DNA of 5,590 nucleotides, taken from the NCBI GenBank assembly GCA_964410665.1, contig CAYPIE010000188.1:1-5590 (forward strand), given 5' to 3'. The DNA comes from CAYPIE01 sp964410665. Lineage in GTDB: Bacteria; Planctomycetota; Planctomycetia; Gemmatales; Gemmataceae. The notes beneath the pieces were generated by a model. The model saw nothing but the letters and a program-made list of their open reading frames with translations, was not told the origin of the DNA and made no database searches. The position numbers and the translations under genes were made by a program. Shown in pieces: positions 1 through 5,590 of this stretch (position 1 is the stretch's first letter; each line of letters starts with the position of its first letter).

Positions 1-7
1 CCTTCGC

Positions 8-60
8 CAGAGAAGAGACTGTGCACTGCGCAGGAACGTCAGTTCCGGAGCTCTTCTCTG
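8..60. repeat. Nested inverted repeat with GTCA-loop hairpin
   Basis: A perfect 10 bp inverted repeat (CAGAGAAGAG at 8-17, CTCTTCTCTG at 51-60) encloses a smaller hairpin, GGAAC-GTCA-GTTCC (33-46). Two short palindromes, GTGCAC (21-26) and TGCGCA (27-32), lie inside as well. No convincing ORF covers this stretch. The structure lies downstream of the minus-strand oxygenase gene that ends at 315. No T-tract follows on either strand, so it is not a canonical intrinsic terminator. It could be an RNA structure, part of a dispersed intergenic repeat family, or the edge of an element that begins before the window. Confidence 0.6.
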
Positions 61-74
61 CCTCTTCAGGCGAG

Positions 75-94
75 CCCCGGACGTCAGTCCGGGG
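75..94. repeat. Perfect 8 bp hairpin with GTCA loop
   Basis: CCCCGGAC (75-82) and GTCCGGGG (87-94) form a perfect 8 bp stem around the tetraloop GTCA. The same loop and flanking bases (GGA-CGTCAGT-CC pattern) occur in the weaker hairpin at 33-46, so the two look like related copies of one repeat. From memory, GC-rich palindromes of the type CCGGACGTCAGTCCGG recur between genes in Gemmata-group genomes, but I could not check this. There is no T-tract on either side, so efficient rho-independent termination is not implied. Confidence 0.65.
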
Positions 95-104
95 GTTCTG
101 ACTT

Positions 105-295
105 ACCGCAAGCGCCTCTGCCTCTTTCCCCGCACCGCAAGCGCCTCTGCCTCTTTCCCCGCACCGCAAGTGCCTCTGCCGCTTCCCCGCACCGCAAGCG
201 CCTCTGCCGCTTCCCCGCACCGCAAGCGCCTCTGCCGCTTCCCGCATTGCAATCGCCTTTGCCGCTTCAGATCGCAATCGCCTCTGCTTCTTTCC
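105..295. repeat. Minisatellite: about seven units of 25-29 nt
   Basis: Units begin at about 105, 134, 163, 191, 219, 246 and 271, giving spacings of 29, 29, 28, 28, 27 and 25 nt. Most start ACCGCAAGCGCCTCTGCC and end in CTCTTTCCCCGC or GCTTCCCCGC. The first five are close to identical and the last two are degenerate, with AATCGCC replacing AAGCGCC. Unit length is not a fixed multiple of three, so a conserved reading frame is unlikely even though short ORFs cross it on both strands. The units abut with no unique spacers, so this is not CRISPR. Units at 191 and 219 can form a 5 bp hairpin (AAGCG with CGCTT). The array ends about 20 nt past the stop of the oxygenase gene, so it lies in that gene's 3' flank. 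Confidence 0.85.
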
Positions 296-314
296 TGCAA
301 CGCTCCGCTAGCAA

Positions 315-1115
315 TCAACGGATCCAGTCAGGTTGACGCAAGTAGCGATAGCCGCCGTAGCTCAACATCGGGGTGTAATATTGGCAGTTGGCGAAGTAAT
401 AATGGGTAACCTGACTAAGCCGAGTGCGTTGCTTATCGCGTTGCACCGCGCCTCCGTGATAGAGGTTGGCAGCCCAGATCAGCGCCTGGCCCTTTTTGAG
501 TAAGCCCTTGTGGGCGGGTAAGCCTGAGTCGGCGACCAATTTCTCGACATAATCTTCATACTTGCTGTAATGCTCCGGTCCAGGGCCGGGGGCGACATCC
601 TCCATGCGCACTTTGGGCAGTTTGTGGCTGTACGGGTAGAACAGCAGTGGGCCATTGGCGTCATCGATCGCTTCCAGGGCAACCCAAACTCCAACCATGT
701 AGGAAGGCGGATCGCAATCGAAGTGGATGGTGTCGGAGTGGATGCGTTGTTGGGTGCCGATGGGAAAGTTCAAGGTTTGGAAGGGCAAGGGTTCGCGGCC
801 ATACAGTTGCCGCAGCACGCGCAACACGCGTGGGGCGCGGGCGATGGCACGAATAGCCTTGCTTTGTTTCCAGCCATCCATCCAGCGTGCGCCATGATGC
901 AAGTTGGTCTGCAAGTCCTGACGAGCCATCAGATCGGCAATGGCCCGGTCTAGGGTTGCCGTGGGTAAGCCGAGATCCATCACCATGTAGCCGGACTCGT
1001 GGAAGCCGGCGACCGTGGCTTCATTCAAGATCGGTTGATGGCGTCGCCACCAGTTGACTGCGGGCTGCACCAGTGGCATCTGGCGTAAGCCCGCGCGAAG
1101 AGCAGACGCAAGCAT
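315..1115 (-). CDS. Phytanoyl-CoA dioxygenase (PhyH)-like Fe(II)/2-oxoglutarate oxygenase
   Basis: This 266-residue protein fits the PhyH family of non-haem iron oxygenases, which couple 2-oxoglutarate decarboxylation to hydroxylation of a substrate. The HxD iron-binding motif is H126-S-D128 (QRIHSDTIHF). The distal histidine is most likely H220 in NLYHGG. The 2-oxoglutarate-binding arginine is R232 (RLS, fitting RxS) or R230. The double-stranded beta-helix core therefore runs from about residue 112 to 240, and the length is normal for the family. No signal peptide is seen, so it is probably cytoplasmic. The reading frame continues upstream to a TTG at 1163, but the ATG at 1115 has an AAAGGGGG Shine-Dalgarno seven bases ahead and is preferred. 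The gene lies 79 nt downstream of the CSFC protein gene on the same strand. The substrate cannot be read from sequence, because this family includes fatty-acyl, amino-acid and natural-product hydroxylases. Confidence 0.88.
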   Translation of the reverse strand: MLASALRAGLRQMPLVQPAVNWWRRHQPILNEATVAGFHESGYMVMDLGLPTATLDRAIADLMARQDLQTNLHHGARWMDGWKQSKAIRAIARAPRVLRVLRQLYGREPLPFQTLNFPIGTQQRIHSDTIHFDCDPPSYMVGVWVALEAIDDANGPLLFYPYSHKLPKVRMEDVAPGPGPEHYSKYEDYVEKLVADSGLPAHKGLLKKGQALIWAANLYHGGAVQRDKQRTRLSQVTHYYFANCQYYTPMLSYGGYRYLRQPDWIR

Positions 1116-1122
1116 ATCAGTT

Positions 1123-1130
1123 CCCCCTTT
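1123..1130 (-). promoter_or_regulatory. Shine-Dalgarno that sets the oxygenase start
   Basis: On the minus strand the sequence reads AAAGGGGG, then seven bases, then ATG at 1115. This is a well-spaced ribosome binding site inside the longer open frame (it encodes Lys-Gly-Gly there). It supports a start at 1115 over the upstream TTG at 1163. Confidence 0.7.
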
Positions 1131-1194
1131 ATGGATCGAAACAGTGGCGATGGGGGATAGCAACGCTGCGTGGGCAGAGCAACAAAAAAATGGC

Positions 1195-1923
1195 TTAGCG
1201 GATACGCTTGCGTGCCGGCCGTGCCAGGGACTTGTCCACGGTGGTCAGGACTTCCTGGATGGACTGGTCGGTCAGTGGCTGCTGGGCCGTGAAGGTCCAG
1301 CGTTTGACGATCTTGAGCCGGTTGATGAACAAGACGGTGATACTATCCTCGGGGCGGATCCCGAGGGCGGTGGTCGCCGGATTGGCTTGGCGGTCGAGGG
1401 GCTGGAAATCGGCTCCGATCTGGGTCATCGTGTGCGGGGCAATGCTCAGCACCATGCGTTGTTTATCAAGGTTGTTATTGGTGCGCATGCTGTCCAGCTG
1501 CCGGCCCAGATTCTGGACCAAGGGGACTACCAGATCACGGGTATCATCACGGCGGTACTGGTCTTCTAGGGTTAAGAAGATCGTAAACACCCCGAGCCGG
1601 TAGGGTGCATATTTCGCGGCCGGCTGTTCCAGTGCGGCCAACAGCTTGACCAGCGGAGCATCGGTCGGCAGATTCTGCAGTTCCTCCGGCGCAATCCGCA
1701 CAATCACCGCCACCATTGGGTTCAAGCCGTGCTCGCAAAACGAGCAGTGCAAACGACCGGTCCGGTTGCGTTGTTCTTGCGGATCAAAGCGGCGATCCAC
1801 CACGACATAGGCACGGAACGGTCCGGGCACCCGGTCCGGGGCCGCGGGTTCTTGGCCTGGAAGGGATCCACCCAAAAGACAAAGCGAAGCGACAGGATAG
1901 AGGAGGAATTTCCATGCACGCAT
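1195..1923 (-). CDS. Secreted thioredoxin-fold-like protein with CSFC motif
   Basis: A 242-residue protein. Residues 1-24 look like a Sec signal peptide (MRAWK, then a hydrophobic stretch YPVASLCLLGG). The cysteine at 15 does not sit in a good lipobox, so signal peptidase I cleavage near residue 24 is more likely than lipidation. A C60-S-F-C63 motif is followed by a strand-like run (MVAVIVRIAP). The C-terminal part (ITVLFINRLKIVKRW, then an amphipathic helix to about residue 233) resembles the last strands and helix of a thioredoxin or redoxin fold. This suggests an extracytoplasmic thiol-disulfide or redoxin-like role, inferred from motif and strand pattern only. The open frame extends upstream to 2106, but that extension overlaps the preceding gene, and the ATG at 1923 opens directly onto the signal peptide. 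The ribosome binding site is weak. The protein ends in a basic tail (ARPARKRIR). Confidence 0.75.
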   Translation of the reverse strand: MRAWKFLLYPVASLCLLGGSLPGQEPAAPDRVPGPFRAYVVVDRRFDPQEQRNRTGRLHCSFCEHGLNPMVAVIVRIAPEELQNLPTDAPLVKLLAALEQPAAKYAPYRLGVFTIFLTLEDQYRRDDTRDLVVPLVQNLGRQLDSMRTNNNLDKQRMVLSIAPHTMTQIGADFQPLDRQANPATTALGIRPEDSITVLFINRLKIVKRWTFTAQQPLTDQSIQEVLTTVDKSLARPARKRIR

Positions 1924-1983
1924 AATGGGGCCCCGGAAGTAGCAGGCACAACGACAATCCTGCTTCATTCTACCAGATGGCCG

Positions 1984-2018
1984 CCACCCGCTGAGGTGGG
2001 GATCCTCCCGCTCGGAGG
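1984..2018. repeat. Tandem pair of short hairpins in the intergenic gap
   Basis: Two adjacent hairpins lie between the small secreted protein gene and the CSFC gene. One has stem CCACC/GGTGG (1984-1988 with 1995-1999) and loop CGCTGA. The other has stem CCTCC/GGAGG (2004-2008 with 2014-2018) and loop CGCTC. Both loops start with CGCT. Neither hairpin is followed by a T-tract on the minus strand, so they are not clear terminators. They begin right after the stop codon at 2021 and could protect or separate segments of a shared transcript. Confidence 0.45.
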
Positions 2019-2020
2019 CG

Positions 2021-2410
2021 TCAATCGATAATCCTTCGCCGGTGACGCTCGACATTCCGGCGGCGCAAGCTGGGAAACCAGCCGTTGACCGGTCCTTCAC
2101 TGGCATTGACCCGGAAGGGGATGAGGCTCGCCAGTTGGTCCCACAAACGAGCCAGGACTCCCTGACTTTGCGGACCGGGAATAAATGGCGATGGGGCGAT
2201 GACCAAAGATGGGTCGATCTGCTGGCCGATCACGCCAATGGGTGCGGCGGGATCGCCAAAGATGTTCATCGAAGAACCAAACGTGCGTCTTCCTACCGGG
2301 GAGCCGACCGGTTCCCCGACATTTCCAAAGGTGAGGGGCGAACCGAGTTGTTGTGCTTTGACACTCGTACCTCCCAGCAGGAGGACCAGACAGGCAAGGA
2401 GCTTCCGCAT
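2021..2410 (-). CDS. Small secreted protein of unknown function
   Basis: A 129-residue protein that I do not recognise. Residues 1-19 form a clear Sec signal peptide (MRKLLACLVLLLGG, then TSVKA) with probable cleavage between A19 and Q20. The mature part is rich in Gly and Pro, with a loosely repeated pattern (TFGNVGEPVGSP, then RRTFGSSMNIFGDP). A possible amphipathic helix follows (GVLARLWDQLASLIPF), and the C-terminus is strongly basic (SLRRRNVERHRRRIID). There are two adjacent ATGs at 2413 and 2410. A GGGGGAG Shine-Dalgarno at 2416-2422 lies only 2 nt from the first and 5 nt from the second, so the second is preferred. It is the first of three same-strand genes, ending 97 nt before the CSFC gene. 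Signal peptide, good ribosome binding site and position downstream of a divergent promoter region support a real gene. Confidence 0.72.
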   Translation of the reverse strand: MRKLLACLVLLLGGTSVKAQQLGSPLTFGNVGEPVGSPVGRRTFGSSMNIFGDPAAPIGVIGQQIDPSLVIAPSPFIPGPQSQGVLARLWDQLASLIPFRVNASEGPVNGWFPSLRRRNVERHRRRIID

Positions 2411-2613
2411 CATTTCTCCCCCGTAACGGACATCGGCTTGTCAACCCGGCTGTGTTGTGGCGAGAAAAATGCCTCAATAGGGACAGCGCGTCAAGGAAAA
2501 AATGGCAAAACTAGGGCGCATTTTTTTAATCATCTGCCTAAAATGCCTGCTTCTGGCTTGCGAATACCCCTAGGTACGCATCTGGATCCAAATCCCACAA
2601 AAGGTTTGCTCCC
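2411..2613. promoter_or_regulatory. Divergent intergenic region, promoters expected in both directions
   Basis: This is the only gap between diverging genes, so it should carry promoters for both. On the minus strand a TTGACG box (2489-2494) lies 17 nt from CATTTT (2466-2471). The -35 matches the sigma-70 consensus at 5 of 6 positions, but the -10 matches only 3 of 6. On the plus strand I find no good -35/-10 pair. An AAAAGG at 2599-2604, nine bases before the ATG at 2614, is a modest Shine-Dalgarno. The stretch is A/T-richer than its surroundings, with runs AAAAAA near 2497 and TTTTTTT near 2520. No operator or riboswitch was recognised. Confidence 0.4.
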
Positions 2614-3975
2614 ATGGCCTTTGACTTCCAGTGCCCAAAGTGTCAGTCGGTTCTACGGACGGCGACGCCCATTCCGGCCGGTCGCAAGGTCCAATGTCCC
2701 AAGTGCCAGGCCCTGTTTATTCACGGGGAAACCGCTTCGAGCTCGCTTGGCCAAACCGTTGCGAGCAATGCCGCGGCGAGTGCCAAACCTCGTTCGGGGG
2801 TGGATGCTCTCAACCAGGCCAGCCCGTCCATGAGGCGATCGGCAGCGAACCAGCTCAAGTTTGACGATGAGGAGGAGACGCCGCGGCGACGTCGGGTGGC
2901 TGAGAGGGACGATAAGGCTGAGGATTTAGAGGAAACGGTTCCGGCACGTCCGCGTCGCAAGGGCAGGAAGAAGAAAAAAGCCCAGGGCAACTTGCTCATT
3001 CTCTTGGCGGTGGTGGGGCTGGGGCTGTTGCTGGTTGGCGGTGGCATCGGGGCCGCCTACTGGCTTCTGGGGTCCAGCCGTGGCGATTATACCGAGATGC
3101 TCAAATATGCTCCGAGGAATGCTCAGATCGTCGTGGGCATGGATTTTAACAATCTGATGAAGAATTCGGATTTCCAGGAGCAAATGGACGAGGCCAAAAA
3201 TCAGCCACAAACTCGTGCCTTCTTCCAGGCTCTGGACAAAGCCGGAGTCACCTTCAATGACATTGATAAGGCGCTGATTGCCGGTTCCGCCGCACAAGAT
3301 CAGTTTGCGGGGGTCGTCAAGTTACGCAAGACCGTCGAGCTGCAAACGCTCGGGCAGGCCCTGCCCAATTCGACCCAAGTCAGCAAGGCCAATACGCCCA
3401 TGTATCAGAGCCAAGATGGCACGCTGATGTTCATGCCAGCTGGAGATATGGTGGTCGTTACCAAGGTGCCCGACAACGACCTTCCGGCCATGGTGGCCGG
3501 CAGCAATGGCCGGGCAACGCTGTCGAGCAATCTACGTGAGCTGATGGACTGGATTGATGACGGTGACCTGTGGGTCGCCGTCGATATTGCAATGTTTGAT
3601 GATCAGCTAAAGAATACGCCTTTGCCTCCAAATGGTCCACCAGAGCTCAGCACCCTTCAAAAGGCGTTGAAGTCGTCGCGCGGCTTTGCCTTCAACATGG
3701 AGTTCAATAGCAACACGGTGGATCTGAAGCTGGCACTCGGTTGTCAGACTTCTACCCTCGCGGAGGAATCGGCCAGTGCCGTGAGCAAACTGCTCAATCA
3801 GGCCAAGCCGCAGGCCCAACAGATGATGGGCATGTTTGGCGGTGGCAATTTGGCCACCGAGTTTTTTAACAGTGTCGCCATCGACCATGATGGCAGCATT
3901 ACCTACGTCACCGCTCAACTCAATACGGCAACCATCAATCAGACCAAGCCGGCCTTGCCGTTTGGCGGGTTTTGA
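2614..3975 (+). CDS. Zinc-ribbon single-pass membrane protein with large extracytoplasmic domain
   Basis: A 453-residue protein of unknown function with a readable architecture. Residues 5-37 form a zinc ribbon with CPKC at 7-10 and CPKC at 28-31, resembling the short MJ0042-type zinc fingers common at the N-termini of bacterial membrane proteins. Residues 40-125 are a low-complexity, probably disordered linker with alternating acidic (DDEEE) and basic (RRRR, RRKGRKKKK) blocks. One transmembrane helix follows at about 126-152 (LLILLAVVGLGLLLVGGG). The basic block just before it predicts the N-terminus inside and residues 155-453 outside the cytoplasmic membrane. The outer domain starts YTEMLKYAPRNAQIVVGMDF, which resembles large planctomycete proteins that compare a per-residue load to DUF-like folds, but no catalytic motif is visible. 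It has its own upstream region and is followed after 86 nt by the glycosyltransferase on the same strand. A role linking cytoplasmic sensing to the envelope is only a guess. Confidence 0.85.
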   Translation: MAFDFQCPKCQSVLRTATPIPAGRKVQCPKCQALFIHGETASSSLGQTVASNAAASAKPRSGVDALNQASPSMRRSAANQLKFDDEEETPRRRRVAERDDKAEDLEETVPARPRRKGRKKKKAQGNLLILLAVVGLGLLLVGGGIGAAYWLLGSSRGDYTEMLKYAPRNAQIVVGMDFNNLMKNSDFQEQMDEAKNQPQTRAFFQALDKAGVTFNDIDKALIAGSAAQDQFAGVVKLRKTVELQTLGQALPNSTQVSKANTPMYQSQDGTLMFMPAGDMVVVTKVPDNDLPAMVAGSNGRATLSSNLRELMDWIDDGDLWVAVDIAMFDDQLKNTPLPPNGPPELSTLQKALKSSRGFAFNMEFNSNTVDLKLALGCQTSTLAEESASAVSKLLNQAKPQAQQMMGMFGGGNLATEFFNSVAIDHDGSITYVTAQLNTATINQTKPALPFGGF

Positions 3976-4061
3976 GTGATTGACTTCCTCTTTTCGGCCT
4001 GCCGGAGAATGGCTAAACTCGCGGCATGGCTGCATCTTTTCCCAAGGACGGGAACGCACCT

Positions 4062-5195
4062 ATGCCACGGATGGTTTTGGTGCATGACTGGTTGACCGGC
4101 ATGCGCGGCGGTGAAAAGTGTCTCGAAGTGGCTTGCCGGCTCTGGCCGGAGAGCACTCTGTACACCCTCTTCCATCGACAAGGCAGTGTCTCTTCGACCA
4201 TCGAACAGTTGCAACCGCAAACGAGCTTTCTGCAACGACTCCCCGGTCTACACCACTATTATCGCTACTTGTTGCCGCTGATGCCGCGGGCGGCTAGGTG
4301 GCAGCTACCGCCATGTGATCTGGTCCTTAGCTTTAGCCACTGTGTTGCCAAAAGTGCCCGACCGCCGGTTGGGGTTCCACATATTTGTTACTGTTTTAGC
4401 CCGATGCGTTACGCATGGCACCTCCGCGAAGCCTACTTTGGCCGCCAAAGCACTTCCTGGAAGGACCACTTTCGCGCGTCACTCCTGGCACGACTGCGCG
4501 CCTGGGACCGTGACACCGCCGCCTCCGTGAGTCACTTTGTGGCGATCTCCCGGACCATTCAACAACGGATTTATGAGTGCTATGACCGGGAGTCGACGGT
4601 CATCTACCCACCAGTGGATACCGATTTCTATACACCCGTCGCCGGACCACGCGAAGCGTATTATCTGGTGGTCTCGGCCTTTGCTCCGTATAAGCGGCTC
4701 GACCTGGCGATTGCGGCGTGTCGTGCCCTGGGCCGGCGGCTCGTAATCATTGGTACGGGCCAGGACCGGGCGCGGCTTCAATCGCTGGCGGATGAACGGG
4801 TTACCTTTCTGGGTTGGCAACCCGATACGGTGATCCGCGACCACCTGCGACGTTGTCGCGCCTTGTTGTTCCCAGGGGAAGAAGATTTTGGCATTGTCCC
4901 GGTCGAAGCCATGGCTTGTGGTACGCCGGTGGTGGCCTTTGGGCGTGGTGGCGCTACGGAGACCGTGTTGCCTCTGGGGGTCAGTCGCACCCCCACCGGG
5001 GTATGGTTTCCCGAGCAAACGGTCGAGTCGTTGGCAGAAGCGATGGTTGAGCTGGAGCGAGCGGAGGGAGCGTTTTCGCCTCGGGGATTGCGACAGCAAG
5101 CCGAGCGGTTTGCCAAGAGACGCTTTGATCGGGAACTGGTGGCGTTGGTCGATAGGGTATTGAACGAACGCCGATCAGTGCGGCAGGCGGCATAA
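4062..5195 (+). CDS. Glycosyltransferase family 4 (GT-B fold) enzyme
   Basis: A retaining glycosyltransferase of the group 1 / GT4 type, transferring a sugar from a nucleotide-sugar donor, probably in polysaccharide, glycolipid or glycoprotein synthesis at the cytoplasmic face of the membrane. From the start used here (377 residues), the N-terminal Rossmann-like half opens with MVLVHDWLTGMRGGEK, the glycine-rich loop expected in GT4 enzymes. The C-terminal donor-binding half contains the APYKRLD segment (Lys and Arg at 211-212), the IIGTGQD strand-turn, and the signature E-x7-E in EEDFGIVPVEAMACGTP (Glu274 and Glu282). The open frame has an earlier ATG at 4026. Its 12 extra residues (MAASFPKDGNAP) precede the conserved first strand and neither ATG has a good Shine-Dalgarno, so the family-like start at 4062 is preferred with modest certainty. 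Donor and acceptor cannot be told from sequence. No other polysaccharide genes are in view. Confidence 0.9.
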   Translation: MPRMVLVHDWLTGMRGGEKCLEVACRLWPESTLYTLFHRQGSVSSTIEQLQPQTSFLQRLPGLHHYYRYLLPLMPRAARWQLPPCDLVLSFSHCVAKSARPPVGVPHICYCFSPMRYAWHLREAYFGRQSTSWKDHFRASLLARLRAWDRDTAASVSHFVAISRTIQQRIYECYDRESTVIYPPVDTDFYTPVAGPREAYYLVVSAFAPYKRLDLAIAACRALGRRLVIIGTGQDRARLQSLADERVTFLGWQPDTVIRDHLRRCRALLFPGEEDFGIVPVEAMACGTPVVAFGRGGATETVLPLGVSRTPTGVWFPEQTVESLAEAMVELERAEGAFSPRGLRQQAERFAKRRFDRELVALVDRVLNERRSVRQAA

Positions 5196-5226
5196 AAAAA
5201 GCCGGGCGGAGTTTACTCCGCCCGGC
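5194..5226 (-). terminator. Intrinsic terminator for the YTV-repeat gene
   Basis: On the minus strand an 11 bp perfect GC-rich stem (GCCGGGCGGAG with CTCCGCCCGGC) and 4 nt loop are followed directly by seven T residues (the A-run at 5194-5200 on the plus strand). It lies 37 nt past the stop codon of the minus-strand gene ending at 5264. The U-tract side overlaps the last two bases of the TAA stop of the converging glycosyltransferase. On the plus strand no T-run follows the stem, so termination there would be less efficient. Confidence 0.92.
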
Positions 5227-5263
5227 TACAAGCGATTCGAGATTGCACGCGCAAAGACGCCAC

Positions 5264-5590
5264 TTACTGGCAGCAAGGAACGTGCGTGGCACCGTAGTAG
5301 GCGGGGTCAAAGCCGCTCACACCACCGCTCAGATAGCCAGTGGCCGCCGGGGTGTAAACCGGGACCCGCACGGTGGTCTGGAAAGGCACCGTGACACACT
5401 GGCTGACCATCTCAGTAACCTGCTGCGGCACGACGCGAGAGACAACGCGAGTACGCGTGCCCTGCCGTTGCACACTTTGATACGTGGTGACATTGTAGGT
5501 CACGTCACGGGTGCGAGCCACCTGCTCGTACATCGTCCGCATTCCCTGACGCTGTTCGGCGCGGTACTTGGTGACGTTGACGGTGTACTG
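5264..5590 (-). CDS. YTV-repeat secreted planctomycete protein, C-terminal fragment (partial)
   Basis: Only the last 108 codons are in the window; the gene runs off the right edge. The frame is open through 5590 with no start needed at the internal ATG (5542). The visible part contains two copies of a 28-residue repeat, QYTVNVTKYRAEQRQGMRT and the matching TYNVTTYQSVQRQGTRT, sharing NVT-x-Y-x3-QRQG-x-RT at exactly 28-residue spacing. A third, diverged stretch rich in Val, Thr and Gln follows (VPQQVTEMVSQCVTVPFQTTVRVPVY). The tail is Gly/Tyr-rich and ends CCQ. This matches the YTV repeat family (Pfam YTV, recalled from memory), found in multiple copies in secreted or envelope proteins of planctomycetes. 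Function is unknown and a structural envelope role is plausible. The DNA of the two repeats has drifted while the protein pattern is kept, suggesting purifying selection. A strong terminator follows. Confidence 0.88.
   Translation of the reverse strand, partial: QYTVNVTKYRAEQRQGMRTMYEQVARTRDVTYNVTTYQSVQRQGTRTRVVSRVVPQQVTEMVSQCVTVPFQTTVRVPVYTPAATGYLSGGVSGFDPAYYGATHVPCCQ

Noticed and set aside
105..295. Possible CRISPR array
   Set aside because: The 25-29 nt units abut directly with no unique spacers between them, and no cas gene is nearby.
103..409. Short ORFs on both strands across the repeat array
   Set aside because: Both are by-products of the tandem repeat. The units vary in length so the frame is not kept, and the plus-strand one runs into the antisense of the oxygenase gene.
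1184..1190. Minus-strand T7 tract just after the CSFC gene stop, as a terminator
   Set aside because: Only a 4 bp hairpin (AGCG/CGCT) can form before it, which is too weak for an intrinsic terminator.
1924..2106. N-terminal extension of the CSFC protein gene
   Set aside because: It overlaps the end of the preceding secreted-protein gene, has no protein-like character, and would bury the signal peptide that starts at 1923.
2042..2833. 263-codon plus-strand ORF
   Set aside because: It runs antisense to the secreted-protein gene, through the divergent promoter region and into the zinc-ribbon gene in another frame, and its translation shows no domain or signal.
3980..4010. Promoter ahead of the glycosyltransferase (TTGACT, then GAGAAT)
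   Set aside because: The -35 matches at 5 of 6 positions, but the spacer is 19 nt and the -10 is poor; I could not separate this from chance.
4479..5099. 206-codon minus-strand ORF inside the glycosyltransferase
   Set aside because: It is fully antisense to a clear GT4 coding region, and its translation is composition-biased with no recognisable motif.

Overview
The window looks like chromosomal DNA from a planctomycete, most likely of the Gemmata group. The grounds are a C-terminal fragment of a secreted protein with YTV-type 28-residue repeats, a membrane protein with an N-terminal double-CxxC zinc ribbon, several small signal-peptide proteins without obvious relatives, and GTCA-loop inverted repeats beside a GC-rich minisatellite. 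This assignment is an inference from protein style. No rRNA or marker gene is present.

Layout: positions 1-314 are non-coding and hold nested inverted repeats (8-94) and an imperfect tandem array of about 28 nt units (105-295). From 315 to 2410, three minus-strand genes follow one another. In transcription order they are a small secreted protein of unknown function (2410-2021), a secreted thioredoxin-fold-like protein with a CSFC motif (1923-1195), and a phytanoyl-CoA dioxygenase-like Fe(II)/2-oxoglutarate oxygenase (1115-315). The gaps of 97 and 79 nt contain no convincing terminator, so co-transcription is possible but not shown. A 203 nt divergent intergenic region (2411-2613) separates them from two plus-strand genes: the zinc-ribbon single-pass membrane protein (2614-3975) and a GT4-type glycosyltransferase (about 4062-5195). 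A strong intrinsic terminator (5194-5226) serves the incoming minus-strand YTV-repeat gene (5264 to beyond 5590), and its U-tract overlaps the stop codon of the glycosyltransferase.

The genes do not form a recognisable pathway. The themes are the cell envelope and secretion (four of six products are exported or membrane-anchored) plus one glycosyltransferase and one oxygenase. I see no defence system, mobile element, tRNA, rRNA or CRISPR array. The least explained parts are the structured repeat region at 1-314 and the paired hairpins at 1984-2018. The rest reads as ordinary chromosomal content of a lineage with many uncharacterised secreted proteins.
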